Positions 7,810 to 16,945 are shown, counted from the first letter of the stretch. The stretch is 64,000 nt of DNA from an uncultured Eubacteriales bacterium (GCA_958421945.1 CATZMZ010000001.1:267138-331137); one strand, 5' to 3'. The notes: a model not told the origin generated them from the letters alone. A program made the numbers and translations.

Positions 7810-8127
7810 AACAATAAAAGCATCTTAAAACGATATATTGTTTCTCCTTTTTTGCGTAACGCCCTTTCAACTATAAAGATAACGAAAATTTACTCGTTTT
7901 TCAAGAATATGCATAAAATTTTTCTTAAAAGGCGCGGTTTTTAAGAAAAATAAGCAAAATTCGCCGTATTTTTGACGGTTAAACGCGCTTTTAGACTGCT
8001 TAACCGCCCGTAAATACGCAATATGACAAACAATATATAATAAAGTTAAATTAAAGCATAAAGAAAGTAAAATTTTCAGCGAAAACCCGAACGGAATAAA
8101 CGCGGCGCGATTTTCATAACCTATAAG
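7810..8127. other. 318-base intergenic region, A+T-rich, two hairpins
   Basis: No ORF or RNA gene is recognised here. AAACAATA (7809-7816) can pair with TATTGTTT (7836-7843), ahead of CTCCTTTTTT, forming a weak terminator for the LysM gene. A perfect 12-bp inverted repeat with arms at 7919-7930 and 7939-7950 encloses GGCGCGGT. A TATAAT at 8036-8041 lacks a convincing -35 but could drive the next gene. Confidence 0.55.
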
Positions 8128-9162
8128 GTGAAAGTTTTTTTTAAGTGTTTCAGCGTGTTTTCGGTGTTATGCGGCGCGGTAATCGGCGCGGGTTTTTTAT
8201 CGGGCGCGGAGCTTATCGTTTTTTTTGGCGCGGATAATTTCGTTTTTCCGCTCGCGCTCGCGGGCGCGTTATTCGCCTGTTGTTTTGCTTGTTTTTTTCT
8301 TAACGAAAAATCAGAAGCGGTTGGAATCGCCGTCCGTGCGGACGGCGGATTTTTCGAGACGGCGGGGTACGTTGCGGCGTTTATTTTTTTATCGGGTATG
8401 CTTGCCGGGCTTGATGAAACCGCGAATATCGGGTTTTTCCGCAAATTTCCCGCGGTATCCGTTCTTGCTTTAATATTTGCCGTCGTTTATTCGCGCAGGG
8501 GCGGAAGGGGACTTGTGCGCTTAAACGTCGTTTTAACGCCCGTTTCCGTCGTTATCGTAAACGCGTTTATAATTCTTGCCGCGATAAACGGGGATTTTGC
8601 CGCGCGTGAGAATAACGCCGTCGCGTTTACGGCCAACCGCCTGACGGAGTTAAAAAAATGCGTAAACGCTGCGCTTTACGCGTTTATGAACGTGTTTGCA
8701 GCCTCGCCTGCGTTGAAAGTCTTTGCGCGCGAAAAGGATAAAAAGACGCTCGTGCTGTCATCCGCGGCGTTCGGCGCGTACGCTTTCGTTCAGGCTGCGG
8801 TTATTCTTTTCGCGATAAGCGGTATGCGGTCGGCAGTTGCGTCCGAAACGCCCGTGCTTGCCGCTTTCGGGAATTCTCGTTACGGATTTTTGCTGCGGGG
8901 CGCGGTTTTTCTCGGTATTTTTACGTCTTTTTATTCGTTCTTTTTGCCCGTTTACGACGGGATGAGAAAAAAACGGGGAGAGGTGGCGGCATTCGGCGTT
9001 ATTTTGGCGGCGTTTATCCTTTCGAGAATAGGCTTTTCCCGCGTGATTTCCCAGCTTTATCCCATCGCGGGCGCGTTCGGATGCGCGTTTTGCGTAAAAA
9101 ATTTCCTGAACGTATTAAAAAAGCGAAGTATAAAAAACCGAGCGTTAAACGATAATATTTAA
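8128..9162 (+). CDS. YkvI-like polytopic membrane protein (APC-superfamily type)
   Basis: 344 residues with about ten hydrophobic segments. The first helix carries GAVIGAGFLSGAELIVFFG, the glycine-rich unwound helix typical of YkvI-family membrane proteins and APC-type amino acid transporters. Later features are LYAFMNVFAASPALKVFA and a helical hairpin near TSFYSFFLPVYDGMRKKRG. YkvI proteins are uncharacterised, so substrate and direction are unknown. The start is a GTG at 8128 with only a weak ribosome-binding site, and the first methionine alternatives would remove the conserved first helix. Codon use is strongly G+C-ending like its neighbours. No operon partner is obvious, since it stands alone between intergenic regions. 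Confidence 0.75.
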   Translation: MKVFFKCFSVFSVLCGAVIGAGFLSGAELIVFFGADNFVFPLALAGALFACCFACFFLNEKSEAVGIAVRADGGFFETAGYVAAFIFLSGMLAGLDETANIGFFRKFPAVSVLALIFAVVYSRRGGRGLVRLNVVLTPVSVVIVNAFIILAAINGDFAARENNAVAFTANRLTELKKCVNAALYAFMNVFAASPALKVFAREKDKKTLVLSSAAFGAYAFVQAAVILFAISGMRSAVASETPVLAAFGNSRYGFLLRGAVFLGIFTSFYSFFLPVYDGMRKKRGEVAAFGVILAAFILSRIGFSRVISQLYPIAGAFGCAFCVKNFLNVLKKRSIKNRALNDNI

Positions 9163-9304
9163 CGTGGGACGTTTTGAAAGCGCTTAAAGTTAAAGCATTA
9201 TCGCACTACTCTACGCGTCAGACGATAGCTGATTACGAGAGCCGATTATATTTTTCATAAAAAGCTGTCGGAACGTCTTTAATTAATAAAACGGGAGGGT
9301 TTTT

Positions 9305-9418
9305 ATGGCTAAAAAGAAGAACAAAATAAAAAAGCTTACCGAGGAGGAATACGGCAAGTATATTATGGCGTTAAAGGACGAAGTTCCGCCGAAGCCGGTC
9401 AGGGAATTGCAAAAATAA
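9305..9418 (+). CDS. 37-residue basic small protein, function unknown
   Basis: A short ORF starts at ATG 9305, eight bases after a strong GGGAGGG ribosome-binding site, and ends at TAA 9416-9418. The protein begins MAKKKNKIKKLTEEEYGKYI and ends with a PPKPVRELQK tail, so it is highly basic at the N-terminus with a short amphipathic helix and a proline-rich end. No family is recognised. The good ribosome-binding site and clean codon usage argue that it is translated. It stands between the YkvI-like gene and the GNAT-like gene with its own upstream space. Confidence 0.6.
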   Translation: MAKKKNKIKKLTEEEYGKYIMALKDEVPPKPVRELQK

Positions 9419-9497
9419 CCGATTTTTTTGCAAATAAACATACGACGGTTCGGAAAGTTTTACAAAAAAAAGCGTTATCGTCGGTATGATATGCAGC

Positions 9498-9531
9498 CGC
9501 CGCATTTTGCCGCTTGTCGCAAAATGCGGCG
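9498..9531 (+). other. 13-bp hairpin, possible terminator or small RNA element
   Basis: An inverted repeat around CCGCATTTTGC / GCAAAATGCGG (arms 9498-9510 and 9519-9531) lies in the 9419-9658 gap, with only a short T-run (GGTTTTGC) afterwards. A TATGAT at 9485-9490 sits just upstream, so a short transcript is possible. Confidence 0.4.
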
Positions 9532-9601
9532 CGGTTTTGCGAAAATTTAAACGCAAAAAGGCGCGGAAACGATACGTTTTCGAAAAATTCTTCGATTTTT
9601 G

Positions 9602-9630
9602 TTGCATTCGGGCGTTTTATGTGTTAAAAT
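9602..9630 (+). promoter_or_regulatory. Promoter of the GNAT-like gene
   Basis: TTGCAT (9602-9607), a 17-bp spacer and TAAAAT (9625-9630) preceded by TGT. The start of transcription would be near 9637, leaving a 22-base leader. Confidence 0.75.
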
Positions 9631-9658
9631 AACCTTACATGACGAAAAGAGAGATTAT

Positions 9659-10801
9659 ATGTTAGAAATCAGAGAAGTTTCAACGAAAAGGCAGCTTAAA
9701 CTTTTTGCAAAATACCCGCTTAAACTTTACAGAAATTGCCCGTATTACGTTCCGTCTTTAAGGAGCGACGAGCTGAATACCTTTAACCCCAAAAAGAATT
9801 TTAACATTAAAAGCAACCCCATAAAAGGTTTTTTGTGCTATAAAAACGGCAAACTCGTCGGCAGAATCGCAGGGCTTGTCAGCAAAGAAGAAAACCAAAA
9901 ATCCGACGTCGAAAAATTCGTCAGGTTTTCGCGGTTCGAGTGTATTGACGACGAAGAGGTTTTTAAGGCTCTTCTCGGCGCGGTGGAAAAATTCGGCAGG
10001 CTTCACGGCGCAAACGTTATTCACGGGCCGTGGGGCTTTAACGATACCGACAGGGAAGGAATGTTGACCTTCGGCTTTAACGAACGCAGTACATACGCCA
10101 CAAACTATTATTATCCGTATTTTTATAAGCGAATGGAAACGCTCGGCTTTAAGGACGAATCCAAGTGGGAGGAACGTCGTTTTACCATTCCCGATAAGCC
10201 TTACGAACGCATTGCCAAGCTTGCCGACATGATTAAAACTAAGTATAATCTTCGCGATATTGCGGACGAGATGAGCGTAAAGGATATCGTAAAAAATTAC
10301 GGCGACAGCTGGTTCGACGCGCTTAACGACGCTTACGGCGCGCTGGACGGATACATTCCCATTTCGGGCGACGCAAAGAAAAACGTGCTTAAACAGTTCG
10401 CCACTATCATAAATCCGCGTTATTTAAGCATTTTGGTTGACGAAAACGACAAGGTGGTGGCGTTCAGTGTGGTGCTTCCGTCTATATGTAAGCCGCTTAT
10501 TAAGCACAAGGGAAAGCTTTTCCCCACGGGGTTTATAGGAGTCCTGCGTTGCATTAAGCGACCGAGGGAGTTGGAAATGGCTCTTATCGGCATTACAAGC
10601 GAATACAAAAACGCCGGTCTTAACGCGATCATGATTACTAAAATCATTAATAACGTTATCGAAGATAAAATCGAAAAAATAGAAAGCAATCCGATGCTGG
10701 AAACGAATCTACCCATTTTGCAGCAGTGGAAATTCGCCGATTACGAGATTATCAAAAAAAGGCAAACTTATAAAAAGGAGATAGGCAGTCTTATCCGTTG
10801 A
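9659..10801 (+). CDS. GNAT-like N-acetyltransferase-fold protein
   Basis: 380 residues, starting at the ATG at 9659 (GAAAAGAGAG upstream); the longer frame from 9599 covers the promoter and is rejected. The protein has an N-terminal segment KYPLKLYRNCPYYVPSLRSD and then NGKLVGRIAGLVS, typical of GNAT strands beta-2 to beta-4. The middle, IHGPWGFNDTDREGMLTFGF, and the later LEMALIGITSEYKNAGLNA, resemble a large uncharacterised family annotated as GNAT-fold proteins in Clostridia and Bacteroidetes. The acyl-CoA donor loop is not canonical, so catalytic activity is uncertain. It is followed by a clear terminator and appears monocistronic. Confidence 0.7.
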   Translation: MLEIREVSTKRQLKLFAKYPLKLYRNCPYYVPSLRSDELNTFNPKKNFNIKSNPIKGFLCYKNGKLVGRIAGLVSKEENQKSDVEKFVRFSRFECIDDEEVFKALLGAVEKFGRLHGANVIHGPWGFNDTDREGMLTFGFNERSTYATNYYYPYFYKRMETLGFKDESKWEERRFTIPDKPYERIAKLADMIKTKYNLRDIADEMSVKDIVKNYGDSWFDALNDAYGALDGYIPISGDAKKNVLKQFATIINPRYLSILVDENDKVVAFSVVLPSICKPLIKHKGKLFPTGFIGVLRCIKRPRELEMALIGITSEYKNAGLNAIMITKIINNVIEDKIEKIESNPMLETNLPILQQWKFADYEIIKKRQTYKKEIGSLIR

Positions 10802-10814
10802 CCTTCCGAAAAAC

Positions 10815-10858
10815 AACCGTTCGAAATCCCTGCGCGGATTGAGAGAACGGTTTTTTTT
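10815..10858 (+). terminator. Intrinsic terminator after the GNAT-like gene
   Basis: AACCGTTC (10815-10822) pairs with GAACGGTT (10845-10852), with an inner AATCC/GGATT stem, followed by a T-run to 10858. Confidence 0.88.
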
Positions 10859-10904
10859 ATATGGATTATACGGGTTTTTTATGCCAAAAGGTATGCCAAA
10901 ATCG

Positions 10905-10933
10905 TTGAAAAACGCGCGCTTTTGTGCTATACT
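10905..10933 (+). promoter_or_regulatory. Promoter of asnS
   Basis: TTGAAA (10905-10910), a 17-bp spacer and TATACT (10928-10933) with an extended TGC. A second TATAAT overlaps at 10935-10940. No T-box is seen in the short leader. Confidence 0.85.
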
Positions 10934-10992
10934 GTATAATGTTGTATTATAATACGGCAAAAATTTTTATTATATTATTTTTCGGGTGCTTT

Positions 10993-12381
10993 ATGGAAAG
11001 AACGCAATTAAAGAATATTTTTACAGACGCGGAGGCTCTTAACGGAAAAACCGTTACCGTGTGCGGCTGGGCTAAAACTATCAGAGACAGCAAATCATTC
11101 GGCTTTATCGAATTGAACGACGGCTCGTTTTTCAAAAATTGTCAGGTCGTTTTCGTTCGCGACGAAATCGCTAATTACGACGAAATCGCTAAACAAAACG
11201 TCGGCGCGTGCCTTAAAGTCACGGGGACGATCGTACTGACGCCGGAACGCAATCAGCCTTTTGAAATTCACGCCGATTCCGTAGAGGTTCTGGGCGCGTC
11301 CTCGCCCGATTACCCGTTACAGAAAAAAAGACATTCGCTCGAATTTTTGCGGACTATTCCGCATCTCCGCCCGAGAACGAATACGTTTAACGCCGTTTTT
11401 AAAATCAGAAGCGAGGCGGCTTTCGCTATTCATAAATTCTTTAACGAACGCGGCTTCGTTTACGTGCATACGCCCATCATTACGGGGAGCGATTGCGAAG
11501 GCGCGGGCGCGATGTTTCAGGTTACCACGTTGGATTTAAACAACGTGCCTTTTACAAAAGACGGCGCGGTCGATTATTCGCAGGACTTTTTCTCGAAAAA
11601 AGCAAGCCTTACCGTTTCCGGTCAGTTAGACGTGGAAAATTTCGCGATGGCTTTTTCTAACGTTTACACGTTCGGTCCGACGTTCCGCGCCGAACACTCT
11701 AACACCGTTCGCCACGCCGCGGAATTCTGGATGATTGAACCCGAACTCGCTTTTGCCGACCTTTCCGACGATATGGACTGCGCAGAAGCGATGGTTAAGT
11801 TTATTATCGGTTACGTTATGGACACCTGTAAAGAGGAAATCGAGTTTTTAAATAAATTCGTTGATAACGGGCTTACGGACAGGCTTAACAACGTTTTAAA
11901 CAGCGAGTTTAAGCGCCTTTCTTACACAGAAGCAATCGATATTTTGTTAAAGGTTAAAGACAGATTCGACGCGCCCGTTTACTGGGGGGTGGATTTGCAA
12001 AGCGAACACGAAAGATATATTACCGAAGAAGTTTTCAAAAAACCCGTGTTCCTTACCGATTATCCCAAGGAAATAAAAGCGTTTTATATGCGCCTTAACG
12101 ATGATGGTAAAACGGTTGCCGCAAGCGACCTGCTCGTCCCCGGTATCGGCGAACTTATCGGCGGCAGTCAAAGGGAAGAACGTATCGACGTTCTCGAAAA
12201 AAGAATGGAAGAATGCGGCTTAAATAAAGACGATTACAGCTATTATCTCGATTTAAGAAAATACGGCGGCGTTACGCATTCCGGCTTCGGTTTAGGCTTT
12301 GAAAGAATGATTATGTACCTCACCGGAATAAGCAATATCAGGGACGTGTTGCCCTTCCCGCGGACTTTCGGCTCTTTATAA
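10993..12381 (+). CDS. asnS: Asparaginyl-tRNA synthetase
   Basis: 462 residues, the normal length of bacterial AsnRS, which charges tRNA-Asn. It has an N-terminal OB-fold anticodon-binding domain (GKTVTVCGWAKTIRDSKSFG) and a class II catalytic core. Visible motifs are the FNAVFKIRSEAAFAIHKFF helix, motif 2 in FRAEHSNTVRHAAEFWMIEP and motif 3 in GLGFERMIMYLTGISNIRDV. The asparagine-specific DLLVPGIGELIGGSQREER segment is present. The start is the ATG at 10993. An upstream in-frame ATG at 10924 overlaps the promoter and is rejected. The direct Shine-Dalgarno (CGGGTGC) is weak. Downstream lies a copy of a dispersed repeat rather than a classical terminator. Confidence 0.96.
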   Translation: MERTQLKNIFTDAEALNGKTVTVCGWAKTIRDSKSFGFIELNDGSFFKNCQVVFVRDEIANYDEIAKQNVGACLKVTGTIVLTPERNQPFEIHADSVEVLGASSPDYPLQKKRHSLEFLRTIPHLRPRTNTFNAVFKIRSEAAFAIHKFFNERGFVYVHTPIITGSDCEGAGAMFQVTTLDLNNVPFTKDGAVDYSQDFFSKKASLTVSGQLDVENFAMAFSNVYTFGPTFRAEHSNTVRHAAEFWMIEPELAFADLSDDMDCAEAMVKFIIGYVMDTCKEEIEFLNKFVDNGLTDRLNNVLNSEFKRLSYTEAIDILLKVKDRFDAPVYWGVDLQSEHERYITEEVFKKPVFLTDYPKEIKAFYMRLNDDGKTVAASDLLVPGIGELIGGSQREERIDVLEKRMEECGLNKDDYSYYLDLRKYGGVTHSGFGLGFERMIMYLTGISNIRDVLPFPRTFGSL

Positions 12382-12382
12382 C

Positions 12383-12473
12383 GTGTATAGCGGCGCGCCT
12401 TGCGGCTACGGGGCTGTTCGCCCTTTTGTTGTAAGCAACTTGTTGCAAAGTTTTTGTCATTGACTGTTGCCGC
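12383..12473 (+). repeat. Dispersed ~91-bp repeat, copy A
   Basis: This segment matches 34379-34473 in ordered blocks: GTATAGCGGC, CTTGCG, GCTACGGGGCTG, GCCCTTT, GTTGTA, AACTTG and CTGTTGCCGC at the far end. Both copies lie directly after a stop codon and before a replication or RNA gene. They contain a small GGGCTG...GCCC hairpin. Confidence 0.75.
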
Positions 12474-12558
12474 ATTAAGTCTTTACTCGTAATAACGTGA
12501 TGTCAGGAAATAAAAAACGCAGCGACTTGTGGTTATAACAAGGGGAAATTTTCGGTTT

Positions 12559-13266
12559 ATGTTTGATTTTGAAAGGATAGAAAGCATTATAGGTTATACT
12601 TTTAAGGATAAAGCGTTGCTTAAACGCTGTTTTACCCACGCCTCCTTTTCTAACGAGCATAGAAACTGTCCCGATAACGAGCGGCTGGAATTCTTCGGCG
12701 ATTCTATCGTCAAATTTATCGAGTCGGAATATCTGTACGAATTTTTGCGCGGGGACGAGGGAATGCTTACCGCGTTAAGGCAAAAAATCGAGAATAACGC
12801 GTTTTTTCTTAAAGCAATAACCGATTCCGGTCTTGACGAATTCGTGCTTATGGGGAACGGTCAGGCGAAAAACGCGCAGCACGACGAAAAGCTTTATTCA
12901 AGCATATTCGAGGCGTTGGTTGCGGGGATTTATCTCGACGGCGGACTTGACGAGGCAAAAAAGTTCGTTAAAAAAAAGGTTATCGCCGAATACGAGCGTT
13001 TTGAAAATGCGGACGCACTCGGTTCGGTCGAAAAGGATTTTAAAACCGCGTTGCAGGAATTAGCGCAAAAGAGCAAGCTCGGCGACGTCGTTTACGAAAC
13101 GCTCGATAAAAGCGGACCGGACCACAAGCCCGTGTATCGCGTATCGGTGGCGTTAAACGGGAAAATACTTGCGGAGGGCGCGGGCGGCAGTAAAAAAATT
13201 GCCGAAACCGCCGCGGCAAAAACCGCGCTTTCAATATTAAAAAATCAGGACGGTAGCAAACTGTGA
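12559..13266 (+). CDS. rnc: Ribonuclease III
   Basis: 235 residues. RNase III cleaves double-stranded RNA during rRNA processing and mRNA decay. The catalytic domain carries the signature NERLEFFGDSIVKFIESEYL with the acidic catalytic residues, and a second conserved acidic site in SSIFEALVAGIYLDGG. The C-terminal double-stranded-RNA-binding domain begins at DFKTALQELAQKSK and ends at GGSKKIAETAAAKTALSIL. The start chosen is the ATG at 12559 (MFDFERIES), which matches the usual N-terminus. A GTG at 12529 would add ten atypical residues. Its stop overlaps the smc GTG start, so the two genes are translationally coupled. The order rnc-smc-ftsY is conserved in Firmicutes. Confidence 0.95.
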   Translation: MFDFERIESIIGYTFKDKALLKRCFTHASFSNEHRNCPDNERLEFFGDSIVKFIESEYLYEFLRGDEGMLTALRQKIENNAFFLKAITDSGLDEFVLMGNGQAKNAQHDEKLYSSIFEALVAGIYLDGGLDEAKKFVKKKVIAEYERFENADALGSVEKDFKTALQELAQKSKLGDVVYETLDKSGPDHKPVYRVSVALNGKILAEGAGGSKKIAETAAAKTALSILKNQDGSKL

Positions 13267-16200
13267 ATTTTGAAAAAGTCGAACTGTACGGGTTTAAATC
13301 TTTCGCGGACAAAGCGGAGATTAAATTCGGTAACGGAATAACGGGGATAGTCGGTCCTAACGGCTGCGGAAAATCCAACGTCGCGGACGCGATTCGCTGG
13401 GTTCTCGGCGAGCAGTCCGCAAAGAGTCTGCGCGGTTCTAACATGCAAGACGTTATTTTTGCGGGGACGCAAAACCGTAAATCACTTTCTTATTGCGAAG
13501 TATCGCTTTATTTCGATAACAGCAATAAGATGTTCAGCATAGATTATAACGAAGTGATAATTACCCGCAAGCTTTTTCGTAGCGGCGAAAGCGAATATTT
13601 TATCAACAAGCAGCCGGCAAGGCTTAAAGATATCGTGGATTTGCTTCACGAATGCGGCATAGGCAAAGAGGGTTACACCATTATCGGTCAGGGTAAAGTA
13701 GAGGAAATTATGTCCGCCAAGCCCGAGGACCGCCGTATGATTTTCGAGGAAGCGACCGGCATTGCAAAGTTTAAAACCCGCAAGGTCGAATCTGAAAGAA
13801 AGCTTGACCGCACTCACGAAAACCTCGTTCGGTATATAGACATTATTTCCGAAATCGAAAATCAGCTCGGCCCGCTCGAAAGACAGGCGGAAAAGGCAAG
13901 GGAATTCAACGAGTTGTCCGAACAGCTTAAATTTCACGAACTGAACACCTACATCGCAAAGGTTGACGGCGTAGAAACCGCGAAAGGCAAAATTCACGAA
14001 AAAATCAAGGGTATTAACGAGCAGACGGCGTTAAGGCAAAGCGAAATGAACGACGCCCAAATCGAATACGATTCGATTTTTTCGGATATTTCCGCCACCG
14101 ACGAACGACTGAAAAAACTTAACGACGAGCTTTTGGAAAAACGCGTCGGTATGGAAAAGGCTTCGGGCGATAAGCGGCTTTTCGAACAACGTATATCCTT
14201 TTTCGAAGGGCAAATCGAGCGCGCGGAGCAGGAAATCAAGAATAACGAGCAGTTGTCTGCAGAATGCGAAGCGAGCGTTGCGCAAAACGAGAAAGAGCTT
14301 TTCGAGTCGAAAAACAAGCTTAACAAACTTTCGGCACAGGCGGACGATTTGAATAAGCGTTACGTGGGATTGTCGCAAAAAATCGCGCTGGGCGAGGAGC
14401 TTGCGCAACAAAACCAAAAGAAAATTATCGAATCCATAGAAACGCTTTCGGATTTTAAGATGAGCGAGGGTGCGGCATCGATAGAAAAACGCAACCTAAC
14501 CGAAAAGCTTGAGGAACTTAACGCGAGAATCGCGGAGCTTTCCGCCAAACGAGAGGCGGAATTTTCCGAAAAGGAATCCGTTGATAAGTCTATCGACGAG
14601 CTTGACCGCAGCATTTTCGATTGCAAAAACCGCATCGAACAGAAGGAAGAAGAGGTAAGAAACGGCAACGAACGGGTCGCTGCGGAGGATAACAAGATTT
14701 ATTCGGTGAACTCCGTTATTACCACGCTCGTTACGAAAGACGGGTTTTATCGCGGATTGAAGGAGAATTACGAGGGGTATTCCGCGTCCGTTAAGGTTTT
14801 GATGAACAGGGCGAAAGAAAACGCCGAAATCAGGCGCAGAATCAAGGGCGTCGTTGCAGAGCTTATTAAAAGCGACAAAAAATACGACGTGGCTTTGGAA
14901 ACCGCGCTTGCCGCGGCGGCGCAAAACGTCGTTACGTCAGACCCCGACGACGCGCGTTACTTAATCGAATATCTTAAAACGAACAAGCTCGGCAGGGTTA
15001 CCTTTTTGCCCGTTTCGTCGGTAAGACCGAGGGTTCAGTCCTCGGACGTTACTGCGGCGTTAAGGGAAAGAGGCGCGCTCGGCGTGGCAAACAAGCTCGT
15101 GACTTACGACGCGCAGTTCGAGAACGTTATTTCCAACCTGCTCGGAAACACGCTGATTGTCGATACGCTCGAAAACGCCACCGCAATCGCCAAAAAGTAT
15201 AGGTTTGCCTTTAAAATGGTTACGCTTGACGGGGACGTGTTCTCGACGCAAGGCGCAATGACGGGCGGTTCGCGCAGGCAGGACGCGCCGGGGCTTCTTT
15301 CGGGCGATAGAAAAATAGAGGATAACGCCGCGCTTCTCGCCGCCAAACGCGAGGAAATGCAAGCGTTAAAGGACGGCAAGGCTAAGCTCGAAGAAAAGCG
15401 CGACAAGGCTTTCGAAGAATTAGGGATTCTTAACGACGTTTGCAACGAAAAACGCCGTCAGCTTGCCAGCGAACGCGAAAAACAGTCTGCAATCGAAAAA
15501 ACATTGTCGGAGCTTGGCAGGGAAATCGAAAACATTTCAGAGCTTGCGGAAGAGGTCAATAAACGGCTTTTAAAAACCTCCGAAAGCATCGCGAGCATTT
15601 CGCAGGGCGGACAAAAAATCAAAGAGGCGCAGGAAAAAGCGACTTCCTCCGCCGACAAGCACCAGCAGGAATACGACGCGCTTAAAAAACAACGCGACGA
15701 GCTTTCGGAACAATCCACCCTTTTGCAGGTCGAAATTACCGAGCTTAAAGCGAGAATCGGCTCGATTACTATGGACGACGAAAGGTTGCGCGCGTCTATT
15801 AAAGAATTCAAAGACGCTAACGAACGCTTAAAGGAAAGCAACGAAAACGCCGCGGTTATGATTGAACAGTTAAAGCGCGACGAGGAAAAGGTTACTTTAA
15901 GCAAGGAAGAGCAGGAGCATATCAATTCCATAAGGGAGCAAATCGACAAAGCGGACGAGTATAAATCCGCGCTTCGCGACAAGCTTAACAAAAACGGCGA
16001 AAAACGCGACTCTCTTACCGAACAGCTTAACGTGCTTTCCGAGAAAAAACACCGCGAAGAAATCGAGCTTGCCAAAATCGATTCCGACCTCGAAAATATG
16101 GGCAATAATATATTAGAGGATTATCAGGAAACTTACGAGACCGCCGTTAAATTCAGACAGGACGGTTACGACGCGGCGTTCGGCGAGGCGGAAATTGCAA

Positions 16201-16856
16201 AAATCAGAAGGAAACGTTCCGCGCTCGGCGCGATTAACGCCACCGCTATCGACGAAAGCAAAGCCCTTCGCGAGCGTTACGAAGAAATGACGATGCAAAA
16301 AGAGGACCTCGAAAAAGCCGAACGCGACCTTAAAGAGGCAATCGAGAAAATCAAGAGCGAAATGCTTACGCAATTCGACGAGGGATTTAAAACGATAAGC
16401 GAAAATTTCCAGAAAATCTTTAAGGAATTATTCGGCGGCGGCAGGGCTATGTTGGAGCTTGATTATTCTCAGGTAGACGACAAGCTCGAAGCGGGTATAG
16501 AAATCGTTGCCGAACCGCCGGGAAAGAAACTGCAAAAACTTTCATTGCTTTCGGGCGGAGAAAAGGCGCTTACCGCCATCGCAATTTTGTTCTCGATATT
16601 AAAGCTTCGTCCTATGCCGTTCTGCGTGCTTGACGAAATAGAAGCTGCGCTTGACGAAGCCAACGTCGACAGATTCGCGAGATATTTAAAGAAATTCTCC
16701 GAGGAAACGCAGTTTATCGTTATCACGCACAGAAAGCCCACGATGGAGCTTGCGGACGCGTTATTCGGCGTTACCATGCAGGAAAAGGGCGTCAGCAAAA
16801 CGGTATCCGTTAAGCTTTCCGACGTTGAAAAAATAGAAAACGACATGCTTGCGTAA
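13263..16856 (+). CDS. smc: Chromosome partition protein SMC
   Basis: 1197 residues, full length. SMC is the ATPase of the bacterial condensin complex with ScpA and ScpB. The Walker A motif GPNGCGKS is at residues 31-38. Long coiled coils run from ~165 to ~500 and ~680 to ~1020, separated by the hinge (around GVVAELIKSDKKYDVALETA). The C-terminal head has the ABC signature LSLLSGGEKALTAIA (about residue 1096) and Walker B with FCVLDEIEAALDEANV. The start is a GTG at 13263 in a GTGA overlap with rnc. Shadow frames on the other strand are side effects of the coiled-coil composition. ScpA/ScpB are not in the window. ftsY follows. Confidence 0.98.
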   Translation: MNFEKVELYGFKSFADKAEIKFGNGITGIVGPNGCGKSNVADAIRWVLGEQSAKSLRGSNMQDVIFAGTQNRKSLSYCEVSLYFDNSNKMFSIDYNEVIITRKLFRSGESEYFINKQPARLKDIVDLLHECGIGKEGYTIIGQGKVEEIMSAKPEDRRMIFEEATGIAKFKTRKVESERKLDRTHENLVRYIDIISEIENQLGPLERQAEKAREFNELSEQLKFHELNTYIAKVDGVETAKGKIHEKIKGINEQTALRQSEMNDAQIEYDSIFSDISATDERLKKLNDELLEKRVGMEKASGDKRLFEQRISFFEGQIERAEQEIKNNEQLSAECEASVAQNEKELFESKNKLNKLSAQADDLNKRYVGLSQKIALGEELAQQNQKKIIESIETLSDFKMSEGAASIEKRNLTEKLEELNARIAELSAKREAEFSEKESVDKSIDELDRSIFDCKNRIEQKEEEVRNGNERVAAEDNKIYSVNSVITTLVTKDGFYRGLKENYEGYSASVKVLMNRAKENAEIRRRIKGVVAELIKSDKKYDVALETALAAAAQNVVTSDPDDARYLIEYLKTNKLGRVTFLPVSSVRPRVQSSDVTAALRERGALGVANKLVTYDAQFENVISNLLGNTLIVDTLENATAIAKKYRFAFKMVTLDGDVFSTQGAMTGGSRRQDAPGLLSGDRKIEDNAALLAAKREEMQALKDGKAKLEEKRDKAFEELGILNDVCNEKRRQLASEREKQSAIEKTLSELGREIENISELAEEVNKRLLKTSESIASISQGGQKIKEAQEKATSSADKHQQEYDALKKQRDELSEQSTLLQVEITELKARIGSITMDDERLRASIKEFKDANERLKESNENAAVMIEQLKRDEEKVTLSKEEQEHINSIREQIDKADEYKSALRDKLNKNGEKRDSLTEQLNVLSEKKHREEIELAKIDSDLENMGNNILEDYQETYETAVKFRQDGYDAAFGEAEIAKIRRKRSALGAINATAIDESKALRERYEEMTMQKEDLEKAERDLKEAIEKIKSEMLTQFDEGFKTISENFQKIFKELFGGGRAMLELDYSQVDDKLEAGIEIVAEPPGKKLQKLSLLSGGEKALTAIAILFSILKLRPMPFCVLDEIEAALDEANVDRFARYLKKFSEETQFIVITHRKPTMELADALFGVTMQEKGVSKTVSVKLSDVEKIENDMLA

Positions 16857-16945
16857 CACTTGTGCGGGCTGCTGAACGATACCCGACGTAAAGCGTTGAT
16901 TGTTAAACGAAAGCGCGGGTTTTAATCAGGGATTATATTAATATT

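Noticed and set aside
10924..10992. Upstream extension of asnS
   Set aside because: It overlaps the -10 region of the promoter and adds a hydrophobic segment foreign to AsnRS.
13482..16846. Many minus-strand ORFs of 75-215 codons opposite smc
   Set aside because: They are shadows of coiled-coil-coding sequence; no ribosome-binding sites or domains, and the plus frame is a full SMC.
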